In this document: positions 23,501-34,990 of the stretch, in pieces
Position numbering within the stretch: the first letter of the stretch is position 1
Layout of the letters: each line of letters begins with the position of its first letter
NCBI RefSeq assembly: GCF_002575655.3
Contig: NC_053038.3
Coordinates: forward strand, 147,452,885-147,516,884
DNA: 64,000 nucleotides
Reading direction: 5' to 3'
From: Aegilops tauschii subsp. strangulata
Taxonomy: Eukaryota; Streptophyta; Magnoliopsida; Poales; Poaceae
Made by a program: the position numbers and the translations under genes
The notes under the pieces: generated by a model
Told to the model about the DNA's origin: nothing
The model's database searches: none
Seen by the model: only the letters and a program-made list of their open reading frames with translations

Positions 23501-24430
23501 TGATTCCTCCACCTGACAGCGGGGACCCACCGGACGGGCCACCGTATTTCATGAAAAAAATGTTTCCCCCCTGACTGCTAGGACCCAGTAGCTACACCTT
23601 CGCACGCAAGGAAGTGCCTCCTTATTACGCACAAAAAAAATGGATACTCCCCCTGTTAGCTGGGACCCAGTATAGTGGCAGGCTAACTTGTGGGCCTACT
23701 AAGTTGACGGGGACGGAGTGCTTTGTCAACTTAGTCAATATGCACGATTCTAGCTCCAGTGACCGTACGATGTCCATCCAACGGCCGTAGTGCTTCTTCA
23801 ACCTCTGGTCTTCTTGCTCCAGCCGCCCAAAGCAGCGCCGGTCGTGCCGCATTATCCTGCCTCCCATGGCCGGCTGTGCTGCCGCGGAGGCCTCACCGCT
23901 CCCTACTATTCCGACCCCTGGCCAGGCCCTGCGGCTACGGTAGCCTCACATCGCAGTCGAACCAGTGAACCCTCGTACTCCTCTCCGCGCGGGCTTCCAC
24001 TGCCGCGTCTTCCCCGGCTCCGCGTCGTCCCCTTCCTAGGCCTCGCCGTCGTCCACCGCCCTGGTGCTCTCGGCGCGGCGTGGTCAACGTGGTTAAGGAA
24101 CGACTTCCATCGGACGTGGACTGTACGCGGAGAGGCTGACAGCTGGGTCCACGGCCGCAGCAAGGAAGTGCCTCCTTATTACGCGGAAAATAATTATTCC
24201 TCCACTTGCCAGCTGGGACCCACCGGACGGGCCACTGTATTTCGCGAAAAAAAATATTTCCCCCTGACTGCTGGGACCCACTAGCTACATCTTCGCACGC
24301 AAGGAAGTGCGTCCGGGCAAAAAAAATCGATTCGCCCCCCTGACTGCTGGGACCCACCAGCAACATCTTCGCAGGCAAGGAAGTGCCTGACAGTCGGGAC
24401 CCACCTGGTCGAAGCGTACGTAGCGTTGTC
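20560..24430. repeat. CACTA-1 right-side complex tandem repeats (AT-rich unit A, GC-rich unit B)
   Basis: Unit B carries gatgtccatccaacggcc, ttcttcaacctctggtcttc, ggccggctgtgctgccg and tgacagctgggtccacgg. It recurs at about 21,372, 22,134, 23,047 and 23,769, with an extra partial start near 21,177. Unit A is AT-rich, with gggctgcaaatcttt and aaatgggct words, at about 20,580-21,070 and 22,550-23,000. Shorter phrases such as gaagtgcctccttattacgc and gctgggacccac.gg recur between units. Open frames of 60-165 codons on both strands are side effects of the GC-rich unit. No domain is seen. Confidence 0.8.
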
Positions 24431-24829
24431 ATTCTGGTCGCGAACGTGTACGTACATATATACTGGTGGATGTAGAGGTGCGCACGTGTCGTAGTAGAGG
24501 CATGTACGCGTCATAGTAGAGGCGCGCACGTAGCATGTACACGTACGTACAGCGGCCAGGGTGCAAGAAAGAGAATACGGCCACGTATGTGTACATACGG
24601 GCGGGGTCTCGAACGCCTACTCGCGCATACGTACGGCCAGGGCTCGTGTACATGGCTGGGTCGGAACGGAGAAACAGCGTCGTCGTCGTGTTCATGGGGA
24701 GCCAACCGGTTGGGTCGGAACGAAATGCGTCGTCGTGTTCATCGGGAGGGCTTGGACGGAACAGCCGATGGAAAGGAGGCCTGGCGTATCGGAGAACGGA
24801 GGAAATGGCCTTGTGTTCGACCGGCCACG

Positions 24830-25480
24830 TTTGAAACGGGATCCTGTTCATCGGGAGGGGTCTGGCGTACCGCAAAATGGAGGAAACAGACCTCCTACGG
24901 TCGAAACGGGGGTCATGTTGATCGGGAGGGGTGTGGCGTACCGCAAAACGGAGGAAACGGACTTGTGTTGGAGCGCTACGGTCGAAACGGGGGTCCTGTT
25001 CATCGGGAGGGGTGTGGCGTACCGCAAAACGGGACTCCACGGGATACTGTTCATCTCCACCGTCGACCCCCTCCAGCCTCCACGGGCTACTGTTCATCCA
25101 CCGTCGACCTCCTCTAGCCTCCACCTGCGACTGTTCATCCATGGGCTCCTGTTCATCCAGCCTCCACCACGCGCTACTCCACCGGCTATTGTTCAACCAG
25201 CCCTCTCCACGGGCTCCTGTTCAACCACCCCTCCACGGGCTACTGTTCATCCAGGCCTCCACCGTCTACTGTTCATTCTGCCCTCCACGGGGTGGTCCTA
25301 TTCATCCTGTCCTCCACGGGGTCCTGTTCATCCAGCCCCAACCGGCTCGATCGATCGGGGTCCTGTTCATCCAGAGGCAACACCACGGGGTCCTGTTCAT
25401 CTACCCCCACCGGGAACTGTTCATCCAAACCCCGCCAGCAACGCTCACTGTTCATCCAGAGGCAGCATCGATCGGCTTCC
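24830..25480. repeat. Minisatellites: ~71-83 bp unit (three copies) then ~30 bp ctgttcatcc unit (over ten copies)
   Basis: The first array repeats gtcgaaacggg...tgttcatcgggaggggt.tggcgtaccgcaaaa at 24,833, 24,904 and 24,987. The second (25,040-25,470) repeats ctccacgggctactgttcat with variation. All frames are nearly stop-free, which gives a 333-codon plus-strand ORF and a 255-codon minus-strand ORF. Their peptides are low-complexity repeats and I do not call them genes. Confidence 0.85.
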
Positions 25481-25559
25481 GTTAGCAGCAGTAGCGAAGG
25501 AATCGCTTGATCGGGTTCAGTTAACAGCCATCGGTCGATCACTCGGGTTCAGTAAAGCG

Positions 25560-25968
25560 TAGCCTGCAGTGCAATCGCTCGAGTTCAGTTAGAGCCCAAC
25601 GCCTCACTCAGGTTCAGTTAGAGCCAACGCCTCGCACACACGCGCGTACGTGTATGAGAGAAACGCGCATCGCTCGGCCCCCGACCTCCCACCGTAACCG
25701 GGAACTCCCCGAAATTTTCCTCGCCCTCGCTTCTACCACGGTTTTTTCTGTCATGGACGGCCCAAAGAATGTCATGCAGCTGCGTCTCCGGCCTGCCCAG
25801 GACGAAAAGCCCATTTTTTGTCATGATTTTTTGTCATAGAAGTAGGAGCCCACCACATCTATGATGATACCGGGTTTTGTCACAATTATCGTCATAGAAG
25901 TGTCATATGTATGACAGAAAAAAATTAGTTCGGCCCAAAATGTCACGGATGTGTCTTTTTTTGTAGTG
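25560..25968. repeat. CACTA-1 right subterminal region
   Basis: The block ggttcagttagagcc.aacgcctc is duplicated at 25,583 and 25,611. It is followed by several gtcatagaagt / tgtcatga words and the terminal inverted repeat ending at 25,968. Similar gtcatg and cgtcacagaagtg words occur inside the left end (740-900), so the two ends share subterminal motifs in inverted arrangement. Confidence 0.7.
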
Positions 25969-25971
25969 GAT

Positions 25972-28900
25972 GCAACAGCCTAAGCTGACCGACAAGGGGA
26001 CCAGCAGCAGCAGTTGTGGGATTGGGCACATGAATGGCTTCAAGTGGTGCTGAGAAGCTCTAGAAGGCAGCATAGTCTTCACGAATGGGTTCCTTGGTAG
26101 GTTCTGGATAGATGGCTTCATGTGACATATCGACTTCAGGCAAGAAGACAACATGATTGCACGCTGAAGCTTGATAGTTGATCGGAGAATGAAGCTTAAT
26201 CAGCTGCATTATCCATGGTGCATAGAATTTCCGGCCAAATAGATCAATGCTTGAAGAAGCGGATGCCATTGAGATTGTAGAAGACCAATGTCTTCATGGT
26301 GCCTTCAATCTTCGCAGAAGAGGGGTGCCCTTTAATTGTCCACAGAGTATGCCGCACAATGTGGTAGATGGTGCGAGGCAAGTACTCGAGGTCATTGACA
26401 AAGAAGTGCGTTGGGTAATCAGCTTCTGCAGGCAATGGCTTCATCATGCTCCGCATTTGGCTCATGTTTGGCTCTGGCTTCTGGAAGATGCTTTCAAGTT
26501 CCTTCTCATACAGCTGACAACCTGGCTCATAAAGATCACCAGGAGTGCACAGGGAAGTAAGCTCGATGAAATCCTGAGCTTTGGCTTCATGGTGAACATC
26601 TCCTGTCATCCACTCAAAGACCCATGTCTTCCGATCCCTGTTGTAGCCTGATATGTGCATAGTGGCATAAAATTGGAGCAGAAGCTCTTCATCCCAGTTC
26701 TCCTTTTCGACGACAAAGGGGAGCAAGCCAACATCTCGAAAGCAGTCAAGGGCTTCTTCCAGGCATGGCAGTCCAGCCATGGCATCACAACATAGGCGCT
26801 TGTGCGGGAAAATCCGGTCCTGGTTGTATAAGATGTATGAGTAATGGCTTCTTTGGAGATGACTCCAGAATCTGTCAGAAGAAATATTGGGCTTCTTGAA
26901 GGGGTTCTTGGCCTTGTCGGGAAAGGTGTTGTGCTCTCTGAAGCTTAAGACGCTGAAAGAGGTCTGAGTGGTGACGGTGCTTGGAAGCCTTGGCATTCTT
27001 GGAATGGGCTTCTGCGTCTGAGGCCTTTGCTCAATGTGATAATCATATTGGGGCCCAGGAGCTTCAGGAGGTGTCAAACTTAGCCATCTGACACTGATCA
27101 TCTCACCTTCACGATTGAATGCCCTCTCCATGGTGTGCGGAACTGGTGGTGCAATAGCAACATCCGATGTGGATGGCTGAACATCTTTGATGGTGGCATT
27201 GGCTTCAGGTTGCGCGTTGGCTTCAACCATGACAACGTCATTGGCTTCAGTATGTGTGGCAGCAACATCATCAGAGGCTTCAGTTACTAGGGGATCAGGC
27301 ACAATCACTTATGGAATCACAACAGGTGCAATAGGGGGAATAACCACTTGTTCTTCTTCAATTTCATCGGCTGATGCAGCCAGAATATCTTCAGCCTCTT
27401 TGACTTTAGATTCTTGAGCAGTATCTGAAGGGATGGCTTCAGGAAACACTTGACGTGCTACTGAGGTTGTGGTGTGCACATCCTCTTCAGGAATGCTTGA
27501 CATGGAGGCTGATGGCCTTCGGCCTCTGCGAAGCCTTCAGAATGAGGGCGACGCTTGCGGTGATGGAGTAGTCTTCTCCATGTCTTGTGGTGTTACTTGG
27601 GGTGTCTCAAGCACTAGGGTGGTGACATGAGCAGGTGGAGTACGTGGTATGACTTCATGGAGTGGGGAGTTGGGGTGTTGCTCTTCCCAGAATTCATCTT
27701 GTGTAGTTGGCGTCATGGGACCGCCAATGCTGATTTGCTCACTACTCTTAGGAGCAGGCGATGATACCGGTTTCTGGGTTAGTAGTGGAACTTGAGGAAG
27801 GACTTCATCATCATCTCTGTCAACATTGTCTTCACGACCAATGTCTTCAGCTGTGGTGCTGTCAACAGCTGGAATCTCTTCAGTGTCATGGGCCTCTGTG
27901 GAAGCAGGCTCATGCACAACAAGTCTACGATCGCGGTTGGGTGAGGCAGGTAGGGCAACTAAGATGGGCTCGACAAGCAGGGGCTCCTGAGGATTAGATG
28001 AAGTTGTTGGTGCTTGTGCCCTTCTTGAAGCCTTTGAAGACTTTGTCGTGTGCTTCTTCTAAGACAGAGCGGCATTATAGGCTGCTTGATACTTACGCTT
28101 CTTGGCTTCAGCCTCTGCTAGCTTGGTCTTCTTCCTTTCAGAAGCAGCTGATGGAACTTTTGGCTTCGAGCCAGTCATGCTAGCAGGGAAGAAAATCCTT
28201 GGCCTTTCTTGCCTTGGAGCCTTAGCTTCCGCTTCGGCTGGCTTCTTCTTCTTGGCAGCCAACTTGGGGTCAATGCCTGACGCCCAAGTGCCTTTGACTT
28301 CAAAGCTTCATTGTGAGCCTGAACAAATTTCTCAACATAGTATTTGAGACGCTCTCGGGAGCCCTTGGCTTCATCATGATGCTTGAGAAATTCAACCTTG
28401 AGGTCAGCCATCATCAACTTGAAGTTCTGAACATCAGTGACACTGAGCTTGGCCATGTGCTTCTGAAGACAGCCTTTTCTCATGGTCAATCTTGTTTTTC
28501 TGCTCAATGACCTTTTGAGCAATGGCGAGCTCTTTGGCAATGCATCCTTGGAACGTCACACTGGTGCCAATGGGAAGCTGCATATCATCAATGGTGAGAG
28601 ACGTATCTTCAAACCATTCATCAATGAAGTTGTTCATAATATCAACATCAAACAGAGGCAGATCCTTAAAGATGTTGGCCTCATGTTTCCTCCTGATCAG
28701 CAGCTCAAGGGCATCATCAACAAGATCTTCATCATTGGACAGATCTATCACATCTTCTTCATTTCGCAAGATGCTTGCTGGAGTAAGGTCTTGCCCTGAG
28801 ATTTTCTTTGTCTTCGTAGAGGTACGAGACAAGTCTTCAGAATGCACACTGGATTAAGGAGGTGCAGTTTTCAGTGGCTTCACTCTTGAAGCTTTTGGTG

Positions 28901-29429
28901 CAGCTGTAGGCTTGGAAGCCTTTGCCTTCTTGGTAGGCTTCGGGGGCTCAGGAGCAGCAGTTTGCTCTTCCTTATCAGGAGTAGCTTCAACATTGGCTCT
29001 CTGTGCAGCACAATGTGCAAGAAATGTGGGAAAATCTTCAAATGGGCCGTTGAGATTTGGTTCGGCATCACGACTGCCATCTGGTCTTGGCTCAGCTGGA
29101 CCTGGGTTGAAGTCAACCTCAAGGTCCTTTTTGTTCTAAACAACTGAAGCTCTAGCAAACTGAAAATTTCCTTCAAACAGATCATCTTCACGACACTATC
29201 ATAGGCTGGATGGGTCAGCATTTTGAGGCATTGGTCCTCCGACCATGCACGGAAAGAAGCCTTTCTAAATGGCCTCACAACGTTTTTGTTATCATACTCG
29301 GGAGTCACAAAATTGTACAGAAACCACTGCTCTGCCCAGTACCTGCGAATCCATTGAACACGTGACTTGTGCTCACCATAGCTTTCTTCAGTCAGACTTG
29401 TACATCTTGTATAGATCCAGAGGCAGGTC
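25972..29429 (-). pseudogene. Copia A antisense accessory ORF, main part, degraded
   Basis: A long decayed coding region on the minus strand, read from 29,429 leftward. It begins with a Trp-rich block (YGEHKSRVQWIRRYW near 29,370) followed by NVVRPFRKASFRAWSEDQ. An acidic/Ser block (28,847-28,440), Lys/Ala-rich heptads (28,480-28,060, likely coiled coil), a Pro/Glu/Thr-rich spacer, and a 354-codon open block (27,308-26,244) with FRDVGLLPFV and WVFEWMTGDVHHEA follow. A frame change near 26,246 leads to RKFYAPWIMQLIKLHS (26,230-26,170). It resembles the antisense extra ORF of long Triticeae Copia elements ('putative plant transposon protein' type). Stops (for example 27,309, 28,060, 28,857) make it a pseudogene. 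Copia B starts exactly at 29,430. Confidence 0.6.
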
Positions 29430-30764
29430 TGTAAGTGCATCTAGTGCCATCCCTAGTTGGTTTTGGAGTATTAACGATAAACATGGTTGAGGGACTAATG
29501 TGTTTGTGAGAATTGCAGGATAACACAGGTAGTAGTCCCTTATTGATTCGGTTTACCTACCAAAGATGAACCCTAAAAATGTATGAAGACATTCAAGACA
29601 ATGGTGGTTCGTGAAGACATTCACTTGAAGATAATGACTTGTGAAGACATTCACTTGAAGACTATGGAGTGCGAAGACATTGTTTCTTTCATAGTTTCCT
29701 TTTCTTCTTTACTGAGTCATAGGAACCACCATACTGTTAAGTGGGGTCCAAGTGAACAAAGTTAGATGACTGAAGTGATGCTCACCCAAAATCCTATGTC
29801 TTCGAGAGAAGACAATGAGAGAAAATCTTATCAAGAGTTGGATGAGTCAGCTTTGCTTGTAGCCCAAGCCAAGCTGCCGCGTGTGTTTGAAATCTGACCG
29901 TTGGACACGTGTTGGTTTCTTAGTGACCCAGGGTCATTTCGAACATATCATGTCGGGTTGCCTCCTGGCTATAAATAGCCCACCCCCTACACCATAAATT
30001 GGTGGTTGCTCAGAGTTAGTGCACGGCTTTTGTCGTTTGAGAGCAACCCACCTCCGAAGGCTTTGAGAGAGAGATCCTTGCGAGGACAAAGCCCAAAACA
30101 CCCAGAGCCAAAGAGTGTTAGGCATCACTGAAGTCTTTCTGTCTGCGTGACCTGAAGACTTGTTACACTTGAGGACTGTGCATCCTCTAGCCGGTTAGGC
30201 ATCACATTCTAAGGATCCAAGAGTCATTGTGGACCACCAGTGAACAGAGTATGTGAAGGTTTGGAAGTCTACCTTGAAGTCTTACCGGAGTGATTGGGCG
30301 AGGACTGGGTGTCCTTAGCTCAAGGGGAATAAGGTGAAGACACAGTCTTATGAGTTCAATCTCAGCCTCCCTAACCAGATGTACAGTTGTCATAGCAACT
30401 GGAACTAGTCTACCAAATCCTTATCTTCACCAAGTTACTGGTTCTATCCCCTGCTTCCTTTACTTTTCAGTTTGTCTTCGTGAAATCATTGCCCGCCTGC
30501 CTGATTTGTTTGACTTCACTGTGCAAAGACTATTACCTATTTGGCTTCATATTGTCTTCCATTTCGATCCATACTACCTAGCTGCTGTTAGTCTTCGTGC
30601 TTTCACTACATTGCTTAATTGACTATGGCTGGTCTAGTGTAGTTCATCTTCCGCTGCATATCATATAGGTTCATTCTAACAGTTTGTCTTCAAAGACCTC
30701 GTGTTTTGAAGACTTCCATAAAATTGTCTATTCACCCCCCTCTAGTCGATAACTAGCACTTTCA
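29430..30764 (+). repeat. 5' LTR of Copia B, 1335 bp
   Basis: Starts TGTAAGTG and ends CACTTTCA, a near-perfect 8 bp inverted pair with TG...CA ends. It is followed one base later by a tRNA-Met-type primer-binding site, so this is a 5' LTR. A three-unit 30 bp repeat (gaagacattcacttgaaga) lies at 29,611-29,690, and gaagac/cttca words recur throughout. The base left of the LTR is in the Copia A accessory ORF. The presumed 5 bp target is aggtc, but the other side is outside the window. Confidence 0.88.
29970..29977 (+). promoter_or_regulatory. TATA box of the Copia B LTR promoter
   Basis: TATAAATA within cctggctataaatagccc. About 30 bp downstream is ccccctacaccataaa, a plausible start region. 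The position inside the LTR about 540 bp from its left end is usual for a U3/R boundary. Confidence 0.7.
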
Positions 30765-30765
30765 A

Positions 30766-30778
30766 TTGGTATCACAGC
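30766..30778 (+). other. Copia B primer-binding site
   Basis: TTGGTATCACAGC directly follows the LTR. It matches the plant initiator tRNA-Met complement TGGTATCAGAGC with one change (C for G). Confidence 0.8.
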
Positions 30779-30830
30779 AAGGTGCTCCCTTGTTCTGTGT
30801 GATTCGGTTTAACCACCTAGAGTTTTAGCT

Positions 30831-32087
30831 ATGTCGACTGCATGGATAATCAAGGTCTCCGCTGTGTGCCCAGTCTTCGATGGCACTGACTACCCCTACT
30901 GGAAGAATAAGATGCGTATGCATCTTGAAGCCATTGACATCGACCTCTGGTATGTCGTCATGACTGGCGTTCTCAAGGTCGGTGAAGGTGTCACCTCTGC
31001 TGATGTCAAGAGATTTGCGCAACTGGACTCGACCGCCAAGAACGTCATCTGTGGTCATTTGACCAAAGGACATTATGGTCGTGTGAGTGCTCTAGAAACT
31101 GCGAAGCTAGTCTGGGACTGGCTGTCCAAGGTCAACGGAGGTGTCTCAACTCAAAGAGACCCAAGGATTGATGTTCTTCGCAATCTCTTCAACCGCTTCA
31201 AGAGAAACGACAATGAGAATGTCCATCTCACGTTTGATTGCCTCACTGATATCACCAATGAGCTTCGCGCACTCGGTGCCACTGAGATCACCAAACATGA
31301 AATTGTGAAGAAGCTACTGAGATCACTTGATAGCTCATTTGACACTTTGGCCCTAATGATTCAAGAACACCCTGACTTCAAAGATCTCGATCCGTCTGAC
31401 ATACTGGAGAGGCTCAACGCACATGAGTTCCAGCTATCTGAGAAGAGAGATATCTATGGCCCCAACTATGGCCGACCCCGTGCTTTGAAGGCAAAAGTTG
31501 TTTCCTCATCTGAAGAAGAATCCGAGTGCAGTTCTGGTGATCCTGAAGACATTGGCAAAGAGCTAGCAATGCTTGTGAGAAAGTTCCAAAATTTCTCCAA
31601 GAATAATCGCTTCGGAAAGTCTTCAAGATCCAACTCAAGAAGTGATGAGGATTCCTCTTGTGACCACAAGAAGAGAACATGCCACAAATGCAAGAAGCGA
31701 GACCATTACATATCTGAGTGTCCTCAATTGGACAAGGAAACTAAGAAGAAGAAGAGCAAGGAATATGATTCTGACAACAACAACAACAAGAAGAAATCTT
31801 CAAAGTCTTCTTCAATGTCTTCATCAAAATCTTCGTCTCACATGAAGAGCTCATCTGGCAAGGCTCGTGCGTTCATTGGCAAGGAGATGGATTCAGAGGA
31901 GGAGTATGCTTCTAAGGAGGCGGAGGTGGAGTCTAAGGAGGAGTCTGATTCAGGCGTGGCAAGCCTGGCTCTAGCTTCGGCATTCGTCGCCAAGTCCATC
32001 TTCAACACCGAAGACAATGGTCACGTCGCTGACGCTAAAGCCAATGATGAGGACGACTCTGCTCCAACCTACTGCTTCATGGCATGA
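30831..32087 (+). CDS. gag: Copia B gag (nucleocapsid/capsid polyprotein part), ends at premature stop
   Basis: 418 codons open from ATG 30,831, 53 bp after the PBS. The N-terminal part contains YPYWKNKMRMHLEAID (residues ~21-36) and the LVWDWLS / QRDPRIDVLRNLFN region typical of the Copia gag (UBN2-type) domain. A CCHC zinc knuckle CHKCKKRDHYISEC lies at about residues 284-297. A Lys/Asn/Ser-rich tract (about 305-345) and an acidic tail follow. It packages RNA in virus-like particles. It stops at TGA 32,085 where related frames continue (GAKVNSRDAYFQTSSEDD follows in frame), so this stop is probably a mutation. Confidence 0.85.
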   Translation: MSTAWIIKVSAVCPVFDGTDYPYWKNKMRMHLEAIDIDLWYVVMTGVLKVGEGVTSADVKRFAQLDSTAKNVICGHLTKGHYGRVSALETAKLVWDWLSKVNGGVSTQRDPRIDVLRNLFNRFKRNDNENVHLTFDCLTDITNELRALGATEITKHEIVKKLLRSLDSSFDTLALMIQEHPDFKDLDPSDILERLNAHEFQLSEKRDIYGPNYGRPRALKAKVVSSSEEESECSSGDPEDIGKELAMLVRKFQNFSKNNRFGKSSRSNSRSDEDSSCDHKKRTCHKCKKRDHYISECPQLDKETKKKKSKEYDSDNNNNKKKSSKSSSMSSSKSSSHMKSSSGKARAFIGKEMDSEEEYASKEAEVESKEESDSGVASLALASAFVAKSIFNTEDNGHVADAKANDEDDSAPTYCFMA

Positions 32088-33357
32088 GGTGCCAAGGTAA
32101 ACTCACGCGATGCTTACTTTCAAACCTCCAGTGAAGATGACTCTAAATGTGAATCCATACCTAGCTACAAAACTCTTGCTAAAATTGCAACTGAATAACA
32201 AACTGCTATGGAACATATTCAAAAGTTGCTAGACAAAAGAGATGACCTATTGGACGAGGAAATGAATCGAACTTAGTCCTTAATTGAAGACAATAAAAAT
32301 CTTCGTGTTAAGTACAAGGAACTTGAAAGTCGACATGAAACTCTCTCAGCTAGTCATGAGAAGCTTTCCTACGATTATCTTCAAAGGAAGAAAGATCTAG
32401 AGAAATTGAGAGCATCTCATGAAGATCTTCAAAAGGAAAACGATTCACTACTCGCTCAACTGATCAGTTCCGCTTAGGAAGATTTGTACCACCATGTTTA
32501 AAATGCCTTGAGCGTGATAATGCTTTCTCTGTGGCTGAATGTTCTACTGCTGCTGATGTTGCAATATCTTCAACTACTGATGTGGTAACTAACCCCTCTA
32601 CTGAGAATACCACTACTATTGTTGATGAGAATGCTAGGTTGAAGACATTGCTTGAAACAGGCATGTACAAAAGCCTCAAAGGGCATCAGACACTATGTGA
32701 TGTCCTCAAGAAATAGATTATGAACCAAAACCCTAGGAAAGAGGGTGTTGGGTTCGAGAGGAAAATGAATGTTGATGGTTCTTACTGGAAGCCTGAGCAG
32801 TACCCCAAAACCACATGGGTTGCTGCAAAGGGCCCTTGAGTGGACCCATCCACCTTATCTGGCTTCACTTGTGCTAACCCCATTATCATTGATGAATCCT
32901 TTGACGCCAATTATAAGATGTTTAAGAATCAGAATGGTGAAGTGTTTGCCAGGTTCATTAGTACTAACTGCAGGAATGGGCCACCTTTGAAGAAGATTTG
33001 GGTGCCCAAAAGTTGTCCTGAGAAGCTTCCCGTGAATGTCATCATGACACCACCTAGGAAGAAGATAGACCCCAGACCAAAGGCTTCGCATGGCCCAAAG
33101 GCTTCATACAGAAAGAGGACCTCACAAGGTCACCCTAACGCCAATGTTTTGCAGGGAACCATCATCAGACTCATGAATATGAGCGTGTTTCTTTTAACCG
33201 CTATGTTCACAAATCAAAGAACTTTTCTGCATATTCTTATGAGTATTATTCACCTCCTACAAGACTATTTGCTTGGGCTCCAAAGCCAAAGTTCACATAT
33301 GCTGCACTTAGACTCATTGCTTCTAAGCCACCCCTGAAGATGTGGGTGGTTAAGAAT
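32088..33357 (+). pseudogene. Copia B gag C-terminal extension, broken
   Basis: In-frame continuation of gag with heptad-rich sequence (KLSYDYLQRKKDLEKLRASH near 32,360-32,420; predicted coiled coil), interrupted by in-frame stops around 32,196, 32,275 and 32,476 and later frame changes. Next come KGHQTLCDVLKK (32,680) and a block with DGSYWKPEQYPKTTW (about 32,775-32,820). The open frame MDPSTLSGFTCANPIIIDES starts at 32,840. Long extensions of this kind between the knuckle and protease are characteristic of the SIRE/Maximus group. Confidence 0.7.
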
Positions 33358-33367
33358 TAACTTTCTC

Positions 33368-34477
33368 TTGCAGGGAAAGGTCTCCAGCCGGAAATCAAAG
33401 ACTTCTGACGCCAATGCTGGGGACCTAAAACATCTTGTGGGACGCAAGATAAAGCGCCAAAATGGTCTTACCATGTATTTTGTCCTAGGGTTTCTTGACA
33501 AGAATATTGTCCTACCAAACAAGAATCTTAACTTTGATAGCACGCTTGTTCGCTATATGTTTGTGCTTCACAATAGTCTTGGTGAAGCCTATCCCGCTAA
33601 CTGCATTGTAGGTGCGATTTCGAATGCTACTGAGTGGATAATGGACAGTGGATGCACTAACCACATGACTGGTGATCGAAGTCTTCTCATGGATTCAACC
33701 CTACGCCTATCTACTAAAAGTCACATCACGTTCGCTGACACAGGTAAAAGCAAGGTATTGGGCCTAGGTAGAGTTGCTATCTCAAAGGATCAACACATGG
33801 ATAAAAGTGATGCTTGTTGAATCCCTTGGTTACAACTTAATGTCTGTCTCAATGCTTTGCGATCTTAACATGATTCTGATATTTGGAAAATATTGTTGCT
33901 TTGTGCTTATCGATACTGACAAATCTCTAGTCTTCGAACGTTATCGAAGAGGTGATCTGTATATGGTAGATTTCTTCATAGGACCACAACTTGTCGTATG
34001 TCTTCTAGCAAAAGCTTCAAAGTATTGGCTTTGGCATCGAAGGCTAGGACATGCGGGCATGAGGAACTTGCACACTCTCATGAAGAAGAAGCATATCATT
34101 GTCATCGAGGGCGTCAAGTTCAAGAAGGATCATCTATGTGGTGCTTGTGAAGCCGGGAAGATGACTAGGGCCAAGCATCCCTCGAAGACAATCATGACTA
34201 CATCACGTCCCTTCGAGCTGCTACACATGGACTTATTTGGCCCTACTCACTACTCTACCCTTACTACAATTGCACATCTCTATGGCTTCATTATTGTTGA
34301 TGATTATTCAAGATACACTTGGGTGCACATAATTCTCTACAAGACTGAAGTGCAGGATGTCTTTAGACACTTCGCAAATCGTGCCATGACCAATTATGGC
34401 ATCAAGATCAAGCACATCAGGAGTGACAATGGCACAAAATTCAAGAATACTGGCCTCGACACTTATCTTGACACATT
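33368..34477 (+). pseudogene. pol: Copia B protease and integrase N-terminal part
   Basis: The first frame (33,368-33,820) has the aspartic protease signature WIMDSGCTNHMTG near 33,633. A one-base shift in an A run near 33,799 moves the reading into the next frame, which runs to 34,477. That frame holds the pre-integrase HHCC finger (WHRRLGHAGM...CGACEAGK), HMDLFGP (first Asp) and SDNGTKF (second Asp). CACTA-2 cuts the frame about 45 bp after SDNG. The third acidic residue lies beyond that insertion at 42,523. Confidence 0.82.
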
Positions 34478-34689
34478 CACTACTGCAGGATGCTGCTAAT
34501 GCGACACTACGATCAGAGACCCTTCGACGAAACTGTGTGCGATGCATTAATCACAAACGGTGGTGTAAAAAACCCGCCAAAAAGGTGCAAAACATTTGCG
34601 ATGACAGGTGCATCAAACACGGTTCCGATTTTAGTTGCATGTGCGATGCAGGGCATACAGTTCAGTTCAGTTAACTGAATGCAATGAGG

Positions 34690-34990
34690 AAGAAGAACAG
34701 AAACGGGCATCCAGATGAAGGCGTGTGCGATATACGGCATACACTTCACTCTAACTGTTTGTTATGAGGAGGTACAACAGAAACAGGCAGCTAGATAAAG
34801 GTGTGTGCGATTGAGGGCATACGCTTCAGAAGGATTAACTGTTTGCGATTAGGAAACAGAACAGAAACAGTCAGCTAGATCAAAGTGTCTACGATTGTTG
34901 GCATACACTTCACACGGATGAACTATTTGCGATTAGCCACAACAAACAGAAACAGTTAGACAGATCAACGTGTGTGCGCTAGACGGGCAC
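34690..34990. repeat. CACTA-2 left subterminal repeats, ~82 bp unit
   Basis: The phrase aacagaaac.g.cag.tagat occurs at 34,696, 34,777, 34,862 and 34,944. Each copy is followed by gtgtgcgat and ggcatac.cttca. Spacing is 81-85 bp. Inverted-style relatives (gtgtgatatacatacgaa..ggaaa) occur near the right end at 42,209 and 42,257. Subterminal repeats of this kind are the expected binding region for CACTA proteins. Confidence 0.78.

Larger units (their letters stand above)
685..25968. mobile_element. CACTA-1: 25.3 kb CACTA (En/Spm) DNA transposon, apparently non-autonomous
   Basis: The left end reads CACTACAAAAAAATACAC and the right end is its inverse, ending TTTTTTTGTAGTG. About 26 terminal bases match with two mismatches. 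Both ends are flanked by GAT (682-684 and 25969-25971), the 3 bp duplication expected for CACTA elements. Excision in silico rejoins the Copia A accessory ORF. Inside are GC-rich subterminal repeats, a minus-strand accessory transposase gene (2.2-7 kb), MITEs and long tandem repeats. I see no long ORF resembling the main tnp2-type DDE transposase, so movement would need a partner element. The large size comes from amplified internal repeats and nested insertions. Confidence 0.93.

Noticed and set aside
24561..25562. 333-codon plus-strand ORF and 255-codon minus-strand ORF (24429-25196)
   Set aside because: Both run through GC-rich minisatellites, peptides are repeats of the unit, and both strands are open at once; no domain.
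30766..30778. TTGGTATCACAGC considered as part of a tRNA gene
   Set aside because: Only the 3' tRNA complement is present next to an LTR end, so it is a primer-binding site.
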